From: Siphonodentalium dalli
Taxonomy: Eukaryota; Mollusca; Scaphopoda; Gadilida; Siphonodentaliidae
Assembly (NCBI GenBank): GCA_032622095.1
Contig: CP136064.1
Location: 216,086,205 to 216,150,204, forward strand
Direction of reading: 5' to 3'
Length of the DNA stretch: 64,000 nucleotides
The notes beneath the pieces were generated by a model. That model did not search any database, was not told the origin of the DNA, and worked only from the letters and a program-made list of their open reading frames with translations. How positions within the stretch are numbered: the stretch's first letter is position 1; each line of letters opens with the position of its first letter. Made by a program: the position numbers and the translations under genes. Shown in pieces: positions 36,905 through 50,399 of this stretch.

Positions 36905-37351
36905 TTAAAGGCCCACTTAATTTTCGAATGACCAGATTACATTATACACAACATATCCCATATTATATCCCATTTGGAAGAGGAACCAAAAATATATATA
37001 TTCCTTCAGAATACGGAACAGCTGTGGCCTTGGAGTGTCCACCAAGTGATAGAGATTCTCAGATTCATTCCAAGACTTCCCCCCATTGTCAACCCAGAAT
37101 GCAATGCATCAGAATTCAAACTAAGAGATAGAGTTATTCCTCTTCCATTGAGAATAATAGACTTTATAGTACAGTCTGGATCAAAATTAATTACAGAACA
37201 GACCTCAGTACCTCGACAAAAACAATATGTTCCCAGTTTATTCGACCGGATCAGTTGATATTACAATGTTTTGGAGCTTCCTCTTTCAAATGGTATATAA
37301 TATATTGTATATAATGTGATCTGGTGGTTCGAAAATTAAGTGGGCCTTTAA
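36905..37351. mobile_element. TTAA-flanked GGCCCACT inverted-repeat element
   Basis: TTAAAGGCCCACTTAATTTT at the left, AAAATTAAGTGGGCCTTTAA at the right. Inner sequence matches 13560-13760 (for example ACAGCTGTGGCCT and TCCACCAAGTGATAGAGATT). Non-coding. Confidence 0.75.
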
Positions 37352-37404
37352 CTGAATGAATCATGTAACTACTCATCAGTGAGTATCCAGTTATCAAAGC
37401 TGTT

Positions 37405-39037
37405 TATAATGTTGTTATAGAATGGGTGGCAATGATAATGTTGTTATAGCATGGGTGGTATGATAATGTTGTTATAGCATGGGTGGTATGATAATGTTGT
37501 TATAGCATGGGTGGTATGATAATGTTGTTATAGCATGGGTGGTATGATAATGTTGTTATAGCATGGGCGGTATGATAATGTTGTTATAGAATGGGTGGCA
37601 ATGATAATGTTGTTATAGCATGGGTGGTATGATAATGTTGTTATAGCATGGGTGGTATGATAATGTTGTTATAGCATGGGCGGTATGATAATGTTGTTAT
37701 AGCATGGGTGGCAATGATAATTGTTGTTATAGCATGGGTGGTATGATAATGTTGTTATAGCATGGGCGGTATGATAATGTTGTTATAGAATGGTTGGCAT
37801 GATAATGTTGTTATAGCATGGGCGGTATGATAATGTTATAGAATGGGGTGGCAATGATAATGTTGTTATAGCATGGGTGGTATGATAATGTTGTTATAGC
37901 ATGGGTGGTATGATAATGTTGTTATAGCATGGGTGGTATGATAATGTTGTTATAGCATGGGCGGTATGATAATGTTATAGAATGGGTGGCAATGATAATG
38001 TTGTTATAGCATGGGTGGTATGATAATGTTGTTATAGCATGGGCGGTATGATAATGTTGTTATAGCATGGGCGGTATGATAATGTTGTTATATCATGGGT
38101 GGCAATGATAATTGTTGTTATAGCATGGGTGGTATGATAATGTTGTTATAGCATGGGTGGTATGATAATGTTGTTATAGCATGGGCGGTATGATAATGTT
38201 GTTATAGCATGGGCGGTATGATAATTGTTGTTATAGAATGGTTGGCATGATAATGTTGTTATAGCATGGGTGGTATGATAATGTTGTTATAGCATGGGTG
38301 GTATGATAATGTTGTTATAGCATGGGCGGTATGATAATGTTGTTATAGCATGGGCGGTATGATAATGTTGTTATAGCATGGGCGGTATGATAATGTTGTT
38401 ATAGAATGGTTGGCATGATAATGTTGTTATAGCATGGGTGGTATGATAATGTTGTTATAGCATGGGTGGTATGATAATGTTGTTATAGCATGGGCGGTAT
38501 GATAATGTTGTTATATCATGGGCGGTATGATAATGTTGTTATAGCATGGGCGGTATGATAATGTTGTTATAGAATGGTTGGCATGATAATGTTGTTATAG
38601 CATGGGTGGTATGATAATGTTGTTATAGCATGGGCGGTATGATAATGTTGTTATAGCATGGGCGGTATGATAATGTTGTTATAGCATGGGTGGTATGATA
38701 ATGTTGTTATAGCATGGGCGGTATGATAATGTTGTTATAGCATGGGCGGTATGATAATGTTGTTATAGAATGGTTGGCATGATAATGTTGTTATAGAATG
38801 GTTGGCATGATAATGTTGTTATAGCATGGGTGGTATGATAATGTTGTTATAGCATGGGCGGTATGATAATGTTGTTATAGCATGGGCGGTATGATAATGT
38901 TGTTATAGCATGGGTGGCAATGATAATTGTTGTTATAGCATGGGTGGTATGATAATGTTGTTATAGCATGGGCGGTATGATAATGCTGTTATAGAATGGT
39001 TGGCATGATAATGTTGTTATAGCATGGGTGGTATGAT
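37405..39037 (+). repeat. 28 bp minisatellite, about 58 copies
   Basis: The unit GATAATGTTGTTATAGCATG GGTGGTAT varies at a few sites (GGTGG/GGCGG; GAATGGTTGGCAT variant; occasional GCAATGATAATTG). GAATGGTTGG variants at 38236, 38404 and 38572 are exactly 168 bp apart, a six-unit higher-order repeat. No spacers, so not CRISPR; no open frame persists across it. Confidence 0.97.
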
Positions 39038-39439
39038 TACATAGAGGTTCTCTGATAATCTATAATAGATCATTACTGGTATCGAATGTGCAAATACAAT
39101 GCATTAGTTTTCAAATTGTTATTATATACTAAACAGGACTATATATCCCTTTATAATAAATATTCCAGTATATTTTATTAATATTACTCTGATATGGAAA
39201 TCATGATTATAATTGGAGGTATGTTTTGATTAGATTCATGCTGTTTTGATTTGAGTTTGTGAACGCACATTGTCACAGTGTTACATTATGAGCGTTAAGA
39301 TTCAATTTATTCAGATCTCATCATATTAACTTCTCCACATATTAAGCAATGCGATATTTGTTACAAACTTAGGAAAATTGTTAGAAACAATTTGGTCATG
39401 TTGTAAGATATGACACAATGATTGCTTCTCATTTATATA

Positions 39440-39653
39440 CAGTAATGCCCTAAATAATCGACTCCTTAACCACAGAAGAATTATGGGTAATTTTTCAGGA
39501 TTTAGTCGGAAATATGGCTTGTTGCCATTCATCGGAAAGCTCTCAGTGAGTGCTTTCCGATGAATGGCAACAAGCCATATATCCGACTAAATCCTGAAAA
39601 CTTACCCATAATTCTTCTGTGGTTTAAAGAGTCGATTATTTAGGGCATTACTG
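39440..39653. mobile_element. TA fold-back MITE, copy 4
   Basis: Same family as 36321-36534, ends CAGTAATGCCC and GGGCATTACTG between TA dinucleotides, with GAAAGCTCTCAGTGAGTGCT at the centre. Confidence 0.8.
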
Positions 39654-39729
39654 TACATCTTAAGTGTTTTACAATGACCCTTTATTACATGCCTGTTCTT
39701 GTGTGTGTGTCAGGATGGTTGTTGTGTAA

Positions 39730-39895
39730 TAAACACTGAATGACATGTGTGTGAATGGGGTTGTCGATACGGGCTTGTGCCATTGCGGTATGATATAACT
39801 CAAGGCTGTGCATATCGTTCTATCATTCCATGCTGGCACTCGTGTCAGATCATCAAACCCATTCACACACTCGTGTCATTCTGTGTATTTACATG
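39730..39895. repeat. Imperfect palindrome of unknown family
   Basis: AACACTGAATGACATGTGTG TGAATGGG and CCCATTCACACACTCGTGTC ATTCTGTGT are inverted. Overlapping short open frames on both strands follow from this symmetry and are not genes. Confidence 0.5.
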
Positions 39896-40023
39896 TATTC
39901 TTTGTTCAAGGTTTGTTGAATTGTATACGACTAATCTCCTTCATAAATTTACAAATAAATAAATATAAAACCATCACTGATTTTCAAAAAATGTTGCCTG
40001 TGAAACAAAACATTTTAGCCTGA

Positions 40024-41460
40024 CCAGCTGTTATATTAGTGCTAAGTAATGTATATGTTTCTACATAACTATGTGTCAATCAATGGTCATATAAGGTGGT
40101 CAATTAGATTTATTGCTTGAAATTTCCTGTTTATGGTCATGGTCACCTTTTATTCAAACTAGACTAGTCATCACTTTGACCTAGGTAATCACACCAGCTG
40201 CATAAATGTGATCTGATTTAACCTTATTCCTCAGTATAATTCATGGCAGCCCTTTCTTGTGAGTGACATTGATGATTTTTACTTTAGAAAAATAAGATAT
40301 ATTTTCGAAATAAACATAATTGACCAGAAACATTTACCTTGATTTCCAATCCATCATTGAGAGAATAAAACCCCAGGCATTACTTACAGCTTTCTATGCT
40401 TCAAACAGGTCAGATATTGCCAAGGAAGCAAGCTTTGAAATAGTTTGTCTGTATTTGCAGAATGAGGTCCCCAGAGGGTAAATTTAATGAAAGTGTCAAT
40501 GACACTGTAGCTCAACTTTGTAAAGAAGGTAATTTTTTTGTGATGAGCAATGAATAGAGAGATTAACGAGAGGCCAATCACGATCGGCAGATGTTAACCC
40601 ATCCCTTGGCGATAAAAATTTACTACAATCGGAATCATAAATGAGAGTTTTGGTGTTGAATTATAGAGTATACTGTTAAGTACTATTATAGACAAATGTA
40701 CATAACACAAATTATTGGAGTTTATGGGTCACTGCATTTATATAAGAGAATGCACTGGTACAGGATCTGTAATGCTAAACCACCACAGCCTTCGGTTAAA
40801 TGTGAAAGATGTGACCTGGACATGGAATACTTGGGTTAAGAGAGTCAAATTTAAGTTTACAATAATAATGTGTCAAATTCTACCAACAATATAGCATACA
40901 GATAAGCCACCTCACTGCTGACCAATTAATATCAATTATATAGCAGAGCTGTCAACAAATCACAGGAATTGTTTATGTTGAACACTGACCTCTCTATTAA
41001 ACCAATAACAATTATACTGACTTCAGACCATCTGAAGATATAACTCTGCAGCACAGATGTCCATGTGTACTGTTAATATCATGTGATGTTTATTGTTAAA
41101 TCTTTATTTTAAATTAGATACCATAGCCTTCTTTATCAGATTATTTGCACATTGGCATAAGATACATCAGAAAATAATATAGCCTTATCAACAGCTAAGT
41201 AGTCCAAAGGCATGGGATGGAATTGGTGAATTGGATTTAAGGTTGCTCCAAACAGATTTACCAGTACATAACACAAGATTTTGGACTGATTTAAACAAAT
41301 TTGGTGTGGTGATTCGGGGTACCCTTGGCAGAGTTATAATGGTGTTAGTTTTGGGAACCTTTTTATCAACTTGCATCATAATCATCAATATCTAAATGAA
41401 AATTAAAGGGACACATTGGAAACCTTTTTATCAACTTGTATCATAATCATCAATATCTAA
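40024..41460. other. Intergenic stretch with small repeat fragments
   Basis: No gene. Contains fragments of the 8 bp-TSD family (about 40436-40485), of a pearl-like end (AATGAAAGTGTCAATGACAC at 40489) and of the TATATAAGAGAATGCACTGG family (about 40738-40800). Confidence 0.5.
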
Positions 41461-41463
41461 ATG

Positions 41464-41935
41464 AAAACAAATGAAAGAGTCAATGACATTTTTTTAATTA
41501 TTATTATATAATTTTAAATTTTTTTTAAATTTCAAACTTTTTTTTCGAAAAAGGGTCATAACTCCTTTCAAATAAATCGGATCAAACCCATATTCGAACT
41601 CGATCTGTATTTTGCTGGTGAAACTCGCATACCAAATTTGGTTCCAATCAGATAAAATATGTTTGAGTTATGGCAGAATGCGTGAATTCTAAGTCGAAAA
41701 AGGGTCATAACTCTTTAACAAAAACTCGGATCAATCCCAAATTCGAACTCGATCTGTATTTTGGGATGAGAAACCCATATACAAAATTTGGTTCCGATCG
41801 GATAGAAAATGTTTGAGTTATCGCATTACTTGTGAAGTGTCGACGGTACGACAGACGGACGGACGAACGACGAGTGATCAATCCGGACAACAACACTATG
41901 TTTACCATACTATGGTATGGGTAAACATAAAAAGG
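41464..41935 (+). mobile_element. Tandem-core element with ACGG microsatellite, different core
   Basis: Two ~150 bp cores start CGAAAAAGGGTCATAACTC (about 41545 and 41695), each with AATTCGAACTCGATCTGTAT and a TTTGGTTCCGATCGGATAGA-like block. GACAGACGGACGGACGAACG and a GTTTACCATACTATGGTATG hairpin follow. Core plus ACGG tract plus hairpin is the pearl-like layout with an unrelated core. Confidence 0.65.
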
Positions 41936-41941
41936 AGTGTA

Positions 41942-42775
41942 AATGAAAGTGTCAATGACACTGTAGCTCAACTTAGGTAGGGGAATAATTTAATGGTTGA
42001 CAGTATATAGGAAAGGAAAGGTGCTAATTGCAATGTCTGACCTGTGCCAAAGGATTTAGTCATGCAAAGAGTAAAATCCAAGATGGCTGCTGGCGGCCAT
42101 GTTTTTTGGCCGAACGACCCCAAAATGACTGTTCCCATCTACATGTCATTGTTAACATTCATGAAGTTCCAACCAAAGCTACGACCTGTAGCCCGCGCCA
42201 AAGGATTTAGCCATGCAAAGAGTAAAATCCAAGATGGCTGCTGTTGGCCATGTTTTTTTGCCGAACGACCCCAAAATCACTCGTTCCCATCTACATGTCA
42301 ATATTAACATCCATGACAAATTTCATGATGATCAGACGAATAGTACGACCTGTAGCCCGCGCCAATGGATTGAATTTTGAAATCCAAGATGGCCACCAGC
42401 AGCCATGTTTTTTTGCCGAATGACCCCAAAATGACTCGTTCCCATCTACATGTCAATGGCAACGTTCATGACAAATTTCATAAACATCAGACAAAAGGTA
42501 CGACCTGTAGCCCGCGCCAAAGGATTTAGTCATGCAAAGAGTAAAATCCAAGATGGCTGCTGGCGGCCATGTTTTTTGGCCGAATGACACCAAAATGACT
42601 CGTTCCCATCTACATGTCAATGTCAACATTCATGACAAATTTCATAAAGATCAGAACAAAGGCACAACCTGTAGCCCGCGCCAAAGGAAATTGTTGACGG
42701 ACACACGCACACACACGGACGACGGACGCCAAACCATGGCAATAGCTCAAACTTACAAAGTAAGTTGAGCTAAAA
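41942..42775 (+). mobile_element. Pearl-like element, complete copy with four to five cores
   Basis: AATGAAAGTGTCAATGACAC TGTAGCTCAACTT start, cores with AAATCCAAGATGGCTGCTGG and CATGTTTTTTGGCCGAA, then the (ACAC)n ACGGACGACGGAC tract, CCATGGCAATAGCTCAAAC and AAGTTGAGCTAAAAATG end. This is the clearest complete copy of the family. Confidence 0.85.
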
Positions 42776-45700
42776 ATGAGCAGTAAAGGATTTAGTCATA
42801 CACAGAGTAAAATCCAAGATGGCTGCTGGTGGCCATGTTTTTTGGCCGAATGACCCCAAAATGACTTGTTCCCATCTACAATGTACATGTCAATATTAAC
42901 ATCCATGACAAATTTTATGATGATCAGACTAAAGGTACGACCTGTTGCCCGTGCTAAAGGATTTAGTCATACAAAGAGTAAAATCCAAGATGGCTGCTGG
43001 AGGCCATATTTTTGGGCCGATTGACCCCAAAATGACTCGTTCCCATCTACATGTCATTGTTAACATCCATGACAAATTTTATGATGATCAAACTAAAAGT
43101 ACGACCTGTAGCCCATGCTAAAGGATTTAGTCATACAAAGAGTAAAATCCAAGATGGCTGCTGGCGGCCATGTTTTTGGGCCGAATGACCCCAAAATTAC
43201 TCGTTCCCATCTACTTGTCAATATTAACATCCATGACAAATTTCATGATGATCAGACGAACAGTACGACCTGTAGCCGGTGATAATGGATTGAATTTTGA
43301 AATTAAAGATGGCCGCTGGTGGCCATGTTTTTTGGCCGAATGACCCCAAAATGACTCGTTCCCATCTACATGTCATTGTAAACATCCATGACACATTTTA
43401 TGATGATCCGACCAAAGGTATGACCTGTAGGCCATGCCAAAGAATTTAGTCATGCAAAGAGTAAATCTAAGATGGCTGCCGGCGGCCATGTTTTTTGGCG
43501 AATGACCCCAAAATTACTCGTTCCCATCTACATGTCAATGATAACATACATGACAAATTTCATGATGATCAGACCAAAGGTACGATCTGTAGCCCGTGCT
43601 AATGGATTGAATTTTGAAATCCAAGATGGCCGCTGGCGGCCTTGTTTTTTGTCCGAATGACCCCAAAATGACTCGTTCCCATCTACATTCCAATTTCAAC
43701 AGCCATGACAAATTTCATGATGATCAGAATAAAAGTACGACCTGTAGCCTGTGCTAAAGGATTTAGTCATTCAAAGAGTAAAATCCAAAATGGCTGCTGG
43801 CGACCATGTTTTTTTGCCGAATGACCCCAAAATGACTCGTTCCCATCTACATGTCATTGTTAACATCCATGACAAATTGAATGATGATCCGACCAAAGGT
43901 ACGACCTGTAGGCCGTGCCAAATAATTTAGTCATGCAAAGAGTAAAATCTAAGATGGCTGCCGGCGGCCATGTTTTTTGGCCGAATGACCCCAAAATTAC
44001 TCGTTCCCATCTACATGTCAATATTAATATCCATAACAAATTTCATGATGATCAGACAAACAGTATGACCTGTAGCCTGTGCTAATGGATTGAATATTGA
44101 AATCCAAGATGGCCACTGGCGGCCATGTTTTTTTTCCGAATGACCCCAAAATGAATCGTTCCTGTCTAAATGTTGATGTCAACAGCTATGTCAAATTTCA
44201 TAATGATCCAACCAAAGGTACGACCTGTAGCCTGTATTGTTGACGCATCACACACGCACACACACACACACACACGGACGACAAAGCCATGGCAATAGCT
44301 CAAACTTTACAAAGTAAAGTTGAGCTAATGATGGTACTATCACTAAATTCACCCTCTGGGGACCCCATTCTGCTTAGGCCTCATCTTCTGAGAAGTATCT
44401 ATAGTCTCAAATTAAAATTGTTTTTAGTTACTTTTTTCCCCTCTGTGCATTTACTATATGCCCTAATTTGCAGAAGATAATGAAAGTGTCAATGACACTG
44501 TAGCTCAACTTGGAAGGGAATAATTTAATGTATTACAGTAATGGAGTGATTAGGAATGTGGAAAGTTGAATGTCTAATACTAGTTTATAGACATGAAGTG
44601 AAAAGTGAAAGCCAAGATGGCTGCTGGCGGCCATGTTTTCGGCCGAATGACCCCAAAATGAGTCGTTCCCATCTACATGTCATCGTTAACATCCATGACA
44701 AATTTTATGACGATCAGACTAAAGGTACGACCTGTAGCCCGTGCTAAAGGATTTAGTCATACAAAGAGTAAAATCCAAGATGGCTGTTGGCGGCCATGTT
44801 TTTGGCCGAATGACCCCAAAATGACTCGTTCCCATCTACATGTCATTATTAACATTCTTGACAAATTTTATGATGATCAGACTAAAAGTACGACCTGTAG
44901 CCCGTGCTAAAGAATTTAGTCATACAAAGAGTAAAATCCAAGATGGCTGCTGGCGGCCATGTTTTTGGGCCGAATGACCCCAAAATTACTCGTTCCCATC
45001 TACATGTCAATATTAACATCCATGACAAATTTGACGACAATAAGACGAACAGTACGGCCTGTAGCCCGTGCTAATGGATTGAATTTTGAAATCCAATATG
45101 GCCACTGGCGGCCATGTTTTTTTTCCGAATGACCCCAAAATTACTCGTTCCCATCTACATGTCAATGTCAACATCCATGACAAATTTCATAATAATCGGA
45201 CCAAAGGTACGAACTGTAGCCCGTGCTAAAGGAAATTGTTGACGCATCACGCACACACACACGCACACACGGACGGCGGATACCAAGCCATGGCAATAGC
45301 TCAAACTTTACAAAGTAAAGTTGAGCTAAAAATGTATAATTGAGGTGACTAATGGATGAACATCACCAACTTCAACTGGGCAACTTCAATCTGATCCTAG
45401 GTCTCCCATAGCAGAATGAAGTTCCCAGTAGCATCACTAAATTCACCCTCTATGGACCCCATTCTGCTAATGCCAGACACACTATTTCAAGGCTTGCAAG
45501 GAAGCAACTATAATTGTTACAATTTGTCTCATTCTCCTCTTCTGATTGGCTGAGGGTGCGTTACAAGGTTGGTTGAAATCGCCTTGCTGCCTACACAGAT
45601 AAAATTTTCGAGAATTGTGGCCATTGCACTGATTGCAGGTATTAACATTCTGATACAAATAAGTTTAGAACTAAGAAATAGTCAAAGTGATTAGGAATGT

Positions 45701-48700
45701 GGAAAGTTGAATGTCTAATACTAGTTTATAGACATGAAGTGAAAAGTGAAAGCCAAGATGGCTGCTGGCGGCCATGTTTTCGGCCGAATGACCCCAAAAT
45801 GAGTCGTTCCCATCTACATGTCATCGTTAACATCCATGACAAATTTTATGACGATCAGACTAAAGGTACGACCTGTAGCCCATGCTAAAGAATTTAGTCA
45901 TACAAAGAGTAAAATCCAAGATGGCTGCTGGCGGCCATGTTTTTTGGCCAAATGACCCCAAAATTACTCGTTCCCATCTACATTCCAATTTCAACAACCA
46001 TGACGAATTTTATGATGTCAGACTAAAGGTACGACCTGTAGCCCGTGCTAAATGATTTAGTCATACAAAGAGTAAAATCCAAGATGGCTGCTGGCGGCCA
46101 TGTTTTTTGGCCGAATGACCCCAAAATTACTCGTTCCCATCTACATATCATTATTAACATTCTTGACAAATTTTATGATGATGAGACTAAAAGTACGACC
46201 TGTAGCCCGTGCTAAAGAATTTAGTCATACAAAGAGTAAAATCCAAGATGGCTGCTGGCGGCCATGTTTTTGGGCCGAATGACCCCAAAATGACTCGTTC
46301 CCATCTACATTCCAATTTCAACAACCATGACGAATTTTATGATGTCAGACTAAAGGTACGACCTGTAGCCCGTGCTAAATGATTTAGTCATACAAAGAGT
46401 AAAATCCAAGATGGCTGCTGGCGGCCATGTTTTTTGGCCGAATGACCCCAAAATGACTCGTTCCCATCTACATGTCATTATTAACATTCTTGACAAATTT
46501 TATGATGATCAGACTAAAAGTACGACCTGTAGTCCGTGCTAAAGAATTTAGTCATACACATACAAAGAGTAAAATCCAAGATGGCTGCTGGCGACCATGT
46601 TTTTTGGCCGAATGACCCCAAAATTACTCGTTCCCATCTACATGTCATTGTTAATATCCATGACAAATTTTATGATGATCAGACTAAAGGTACGACCTGC
46701 AGCCCGTGCTAAAGAATTTAGTCATACAAAGAGTAAAATCCAAGATGGCTGCTGGCGGCCATGTTTTTCAGCCGAATGACCCCAAAATTACTCGTTCCCA
46801 TCTACATGTCAATATTATCATCCATGACAAATTTCATTATGATCAGACGAACAGTATGACCTGTGGCCCTTGCTAATGGATTAAATTTTGAAATTCAAGA
46901 TGGCCGGTGGCAGCCATGTTTTTTGTCCGAATAACCACAAAATGACTCGTTCCCATCTACATTCCAATTTCAACAGCCATGACAAATTTTATGATGATCA
47001 GACTAAAGGTACGACCTGTAGCCCGTGCTAAAGGATTTAGTCATACAAAGAGTAAAATCCAAGATGGCTGCTGGCGGCCATGTTTTTGGCCGAATGACCC
47101 CAAAATGACTCGTTCCCATCTACATGTCATTATTAACATTCTTGACAAATTTTATGATGATCAGACTAAAAGTACGACCTGTAGCCCGTGCTAAAGGATT
47201 TAGTCATACCAAGAGTAAAATCCAAGATGGCTGCTGGCGACCATGTTTTTTGGCCGAATGACCCCAAAATTACTCGTTCCCATCTACATATCATTATTAA
47301 CATTCTTGACAAATTTTATGATGATGAGACTAAAAGTACGACCTGTAGCCCGTGCTAAAGAATTTAGTCATACAAAGAGTAAAATCCAAGATGGCTGCTG
47401 GCGGCCATGTTTTTGGACCGAATGACCCCAAAATTAATCGTTCCCATCTACATGTCATTGTTAACATCCATGACAAATTTTATGATGATCAGACTAAAGG
47501 TACGACCTGCAGCCCGTACTAAAGAATTTAGTCATACAAAGAGTAAAATCCAAAGATGGCTGCTGGCGGCCATGTTTTTTGTCCGAATGACCCCAAAATG
47601 ACTCGTTCCCATCTACATTCCAATTTCAACAACCATGACGAATTTTATGATGTCAGACTAAAGGTACGACCTGTAGCCCGTGCTAAATGATTTAGTCATA
47701 CAAAGAGTAAAATCCAAGATGGCTGCTGGCGGCCATGTTTTTGGGCCGAATGACCCCAAAATGACTCGTTCCCATCTACATGTCATTATTAACATTCTTG
47801 ACAAATTTTATGATGATCAGACTAAAAGTAGGACCTGTAGTCCGTGCTAAAGAATTTAGTCATACACATACAAAGAGTACAATCCAAGATGGCTGCTGGA
47901 GGCCATATTTTTGGGCTGATTGACCCCAAAATTACTCGTTCACATCTACTTGTCAATATTAACATCCATGACAAATTTCATGATGATCAAACGAACAGTA
48001 CGACCTGTAGCCCATGCTAAAGGATTTAGTCATACAAAGAGTAAAATCCAAGATGGCTGCTGGCGGCCATGTTTTTGGGCCGAATGACCCCAAAATTACT
48101 CGTTCCCATCTACTTGTCAATATTAACATCCATGACAAATTTCATGATGATCAGACGAACAGTACGACCTGTAGCCGGTGATAATGGATTGAATTTTGAA
48201 ATTAAAGATGGCCTCTGGTGGCCATGTTTTTTGGCCGAATGACCCCAAAATGACTCGTTCCCATCTACATGTCATTGTAAACATCCATGACACATTTTAT
48301 GATGATCCGACCAAAGGTATGACCTGTAGGCCATGCCAAAGAATTTAGTCATGCAAAGAGTAAATCTAAGATGGCTGCCGGCGGCCATGTTTTTTGGCGA
48401 ATGACCCCAAAATTACTCGTTCCCATCTACTTGTCAATATTAACATACATGACAAATTTCATGATGATCAGACCAAAGGTACGATCTGTAGCCCGTGCTA
48501 ATGGATTGAATTTTGAAATCCAAGATGGCCGCTGGCGGCCTTGTTTTTTGTCCGAATGACCCCAAAATGACTCGTTCCCATCTACATTCCAATTTCAACA
48601 GCCATGACAAATTTCATGATGATCAGAATAAAAGTACGACCTGTAGCCTGTGCTAAAGGATTTAGTCATTCAAAGAGTAAAATCCAAAATGGCTGCTGGC

Positions 48701-50052
48701 GACCATGTTTTTTTGCCGAATGACCCCAAAATTACTCGTTCCCATCTACATGTCAATATTAATATCCATAACAAATTTCATGATGATCAGACAAACAGTA
48801 TAACCTGTAGCCTGTGCTAATGGATTGAATATTGAAATCCAAGATGGCCACTGGCGGCCATGTTTTTTTTCCGAATGACCCCAAAATGAATCGTTCCGGT
48901 CTAAATGTTGATGTCAACAGCTATGTCAAATTTCATAATGATCCAACCAAAGGTACGACCTGTAGCCTGTATTGTTGACGCATCACACACGCACACACAC
49001 ACACGGACGACAAAGCCATGGCAATAGCTCAAACTTTACAAAGTAAAGTTGAGCTAATGATGGTACTATCACTAAATTCACCCTCTGGGGACCCCATTCT
49101 GCTTAGGCCTCATCTTCTGAGAAGTATCTATAGTCTCAAATTAAAATTGTTTTTAGTTACTTTTTTCCCCTCTGTGCATTTACTATATGCCCTAATTTGC
49201 AGAAGATAATGAAAGTGTCAATGACACTGTAGCTCAACTTGGAAGGGAATAATTTAATGTATTACAGTAATGGAGTGATTAGGAATGTGGAAAGTTGAAT
49301 GTCTAATACTAGTTTATAGACATGAAGTGAAAAGTGAAAGCCAAGATGGCTGCTGGCGGCCATGTTTTCGGCCGAATGACCCCAAAATGAGTCGTTCCCA
49401 TCTACATGTCATCGTTAACATCCATGACAAATTTTATGACGATCAGACTAAAGGTACGACCTGTAGCCCGTGCTAAAGGATTTAGTCATACAAAGAGTAA
49501 AATCCAAGATGGCTGTTGGCGGCCATGTTTTTGGCCGAATGACCCCAAAATGACTCGTTCCCATCTACATGTCATTATTAACATTCTTGACAAATTTTAT
49601 GATGATCAGACTAAAAGTACGACCTGTAGCCCGTGCTAAAGAATTTAGTCATACAAAGAGTAAAATCCAAGATGGCTGCTGGCGGCCATGTTTTTGGGCC
49701 GAATGACCCCAAAATTACTCGTTCCCATCTACATGTCAATATTAACATCCATGACAAATTTGACGACAATAAGACGAACAGTACGGCCTGTAGCCCGTGC
49801 TAATGGATTGAATTTTGAAATCCAATATGGCCACTGGCGGCCATGTTTTTTTTCCGAATGACCCCAAAATTACTCGTTCCCATCTACATGTCAATGTCAA
49901 CATCCATGACAAATTTCATTATAATCGGACCAAAGGTACGAACTGTAGCCCGTGCTAAAGGAAATTGTTGACGCATCACGCACACACACACGCACGGCGG
50001 ATACCAAGCCATGGCAATAGCTCAAACTTTACAAAGTAAAGTTGAGCTAAAA
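42776..50052 (+). repeat. Large pearl-derived satellite field of ~163 bp units
   Basis: Roughly 40 cores of ~163 bp (long type GGATTTAGTCATACAAAGAG) and ~156 bp (short type TGGATTGAATTTTGAAATCC), in mixed order. Complete pearl-like ends occur at about 44290-44500, 45240-45332, 48965-49225 and 49970-50052, together with fragments of the 8 bp-TSD family. Repeated 60-77 codon open frames are the same core translated many times and have no gene value. Confidence 0.9.
42970..45688 (+). repeat. Block duplicated at about 47870-50399, copy A
   Basis: Near-identical to copy B over ~2.5-2.7 kb, including non-core sequence such as GGTTGGTTGAAATCGCCTTG and TTAGAACTAAGAAATAGTCA. Offset is about 4,900 at the left, 4,735 after one 164 bp core missing from copy B, and 4,711 at the right end. 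Copy A runs straight into a third partial copy that restarts at 45689 with GATTAGGAATGTGG (as at 44536). Confidence 0.85.
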
Positions 50053-50399
50053 ATGTATAATTGAGGTGACTAATGGATGAACATCACCAACTTCAACTGG
50101 GCAACTTCAATCTGATCCTAGGTCTCCCATAGCAGAATGAAGTTCCCAGTAGCATCACTAAATTCACCCTCTATGGACCCCATTCTGCTAATGCCAGACA
50201 CACTATTTCAAGGCTTGCAAGGAAGCAACTATAATTGTTACAATTTGTCTCATTCTCCTCTTCTGATTGGCTGAGGGTGCGTTACAAGGTTGGTTGAAAT
50301 CGCCTTGCTGTCTACACAGATAAAATTTCGAGAATTGTTGCCATTGCAGGTATTAACATTCTGATACAAATAAGTTTAGAACTAAGAAATAGTCAAAGT
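47870..50399 (+). repeat. Block duplicated from about 42970-45688, copy B
   Basis: Partner of copy A. Differences include a shorter CA tract, one core fewer and scattered substitutions. After AGTCAAAGT at 50399 the sequence becomes unique, so this right edge is probably the original one. Confidence 0.85.

Noticed and set aside
37405-39037. CRISPR array
   Set aside because: The units abut each other without unique spacers, and the context is a eukaryotic gene region; it is a minisatellite.
42028-49639. A family of 60-87 codon paralogous proteins (repeated [13 protein letters not shown]-type frames)
   Set aside because: These are translations of the same ~163 bp tandem core. Frames break between units and appear in several phases; no start context or splice evidence.
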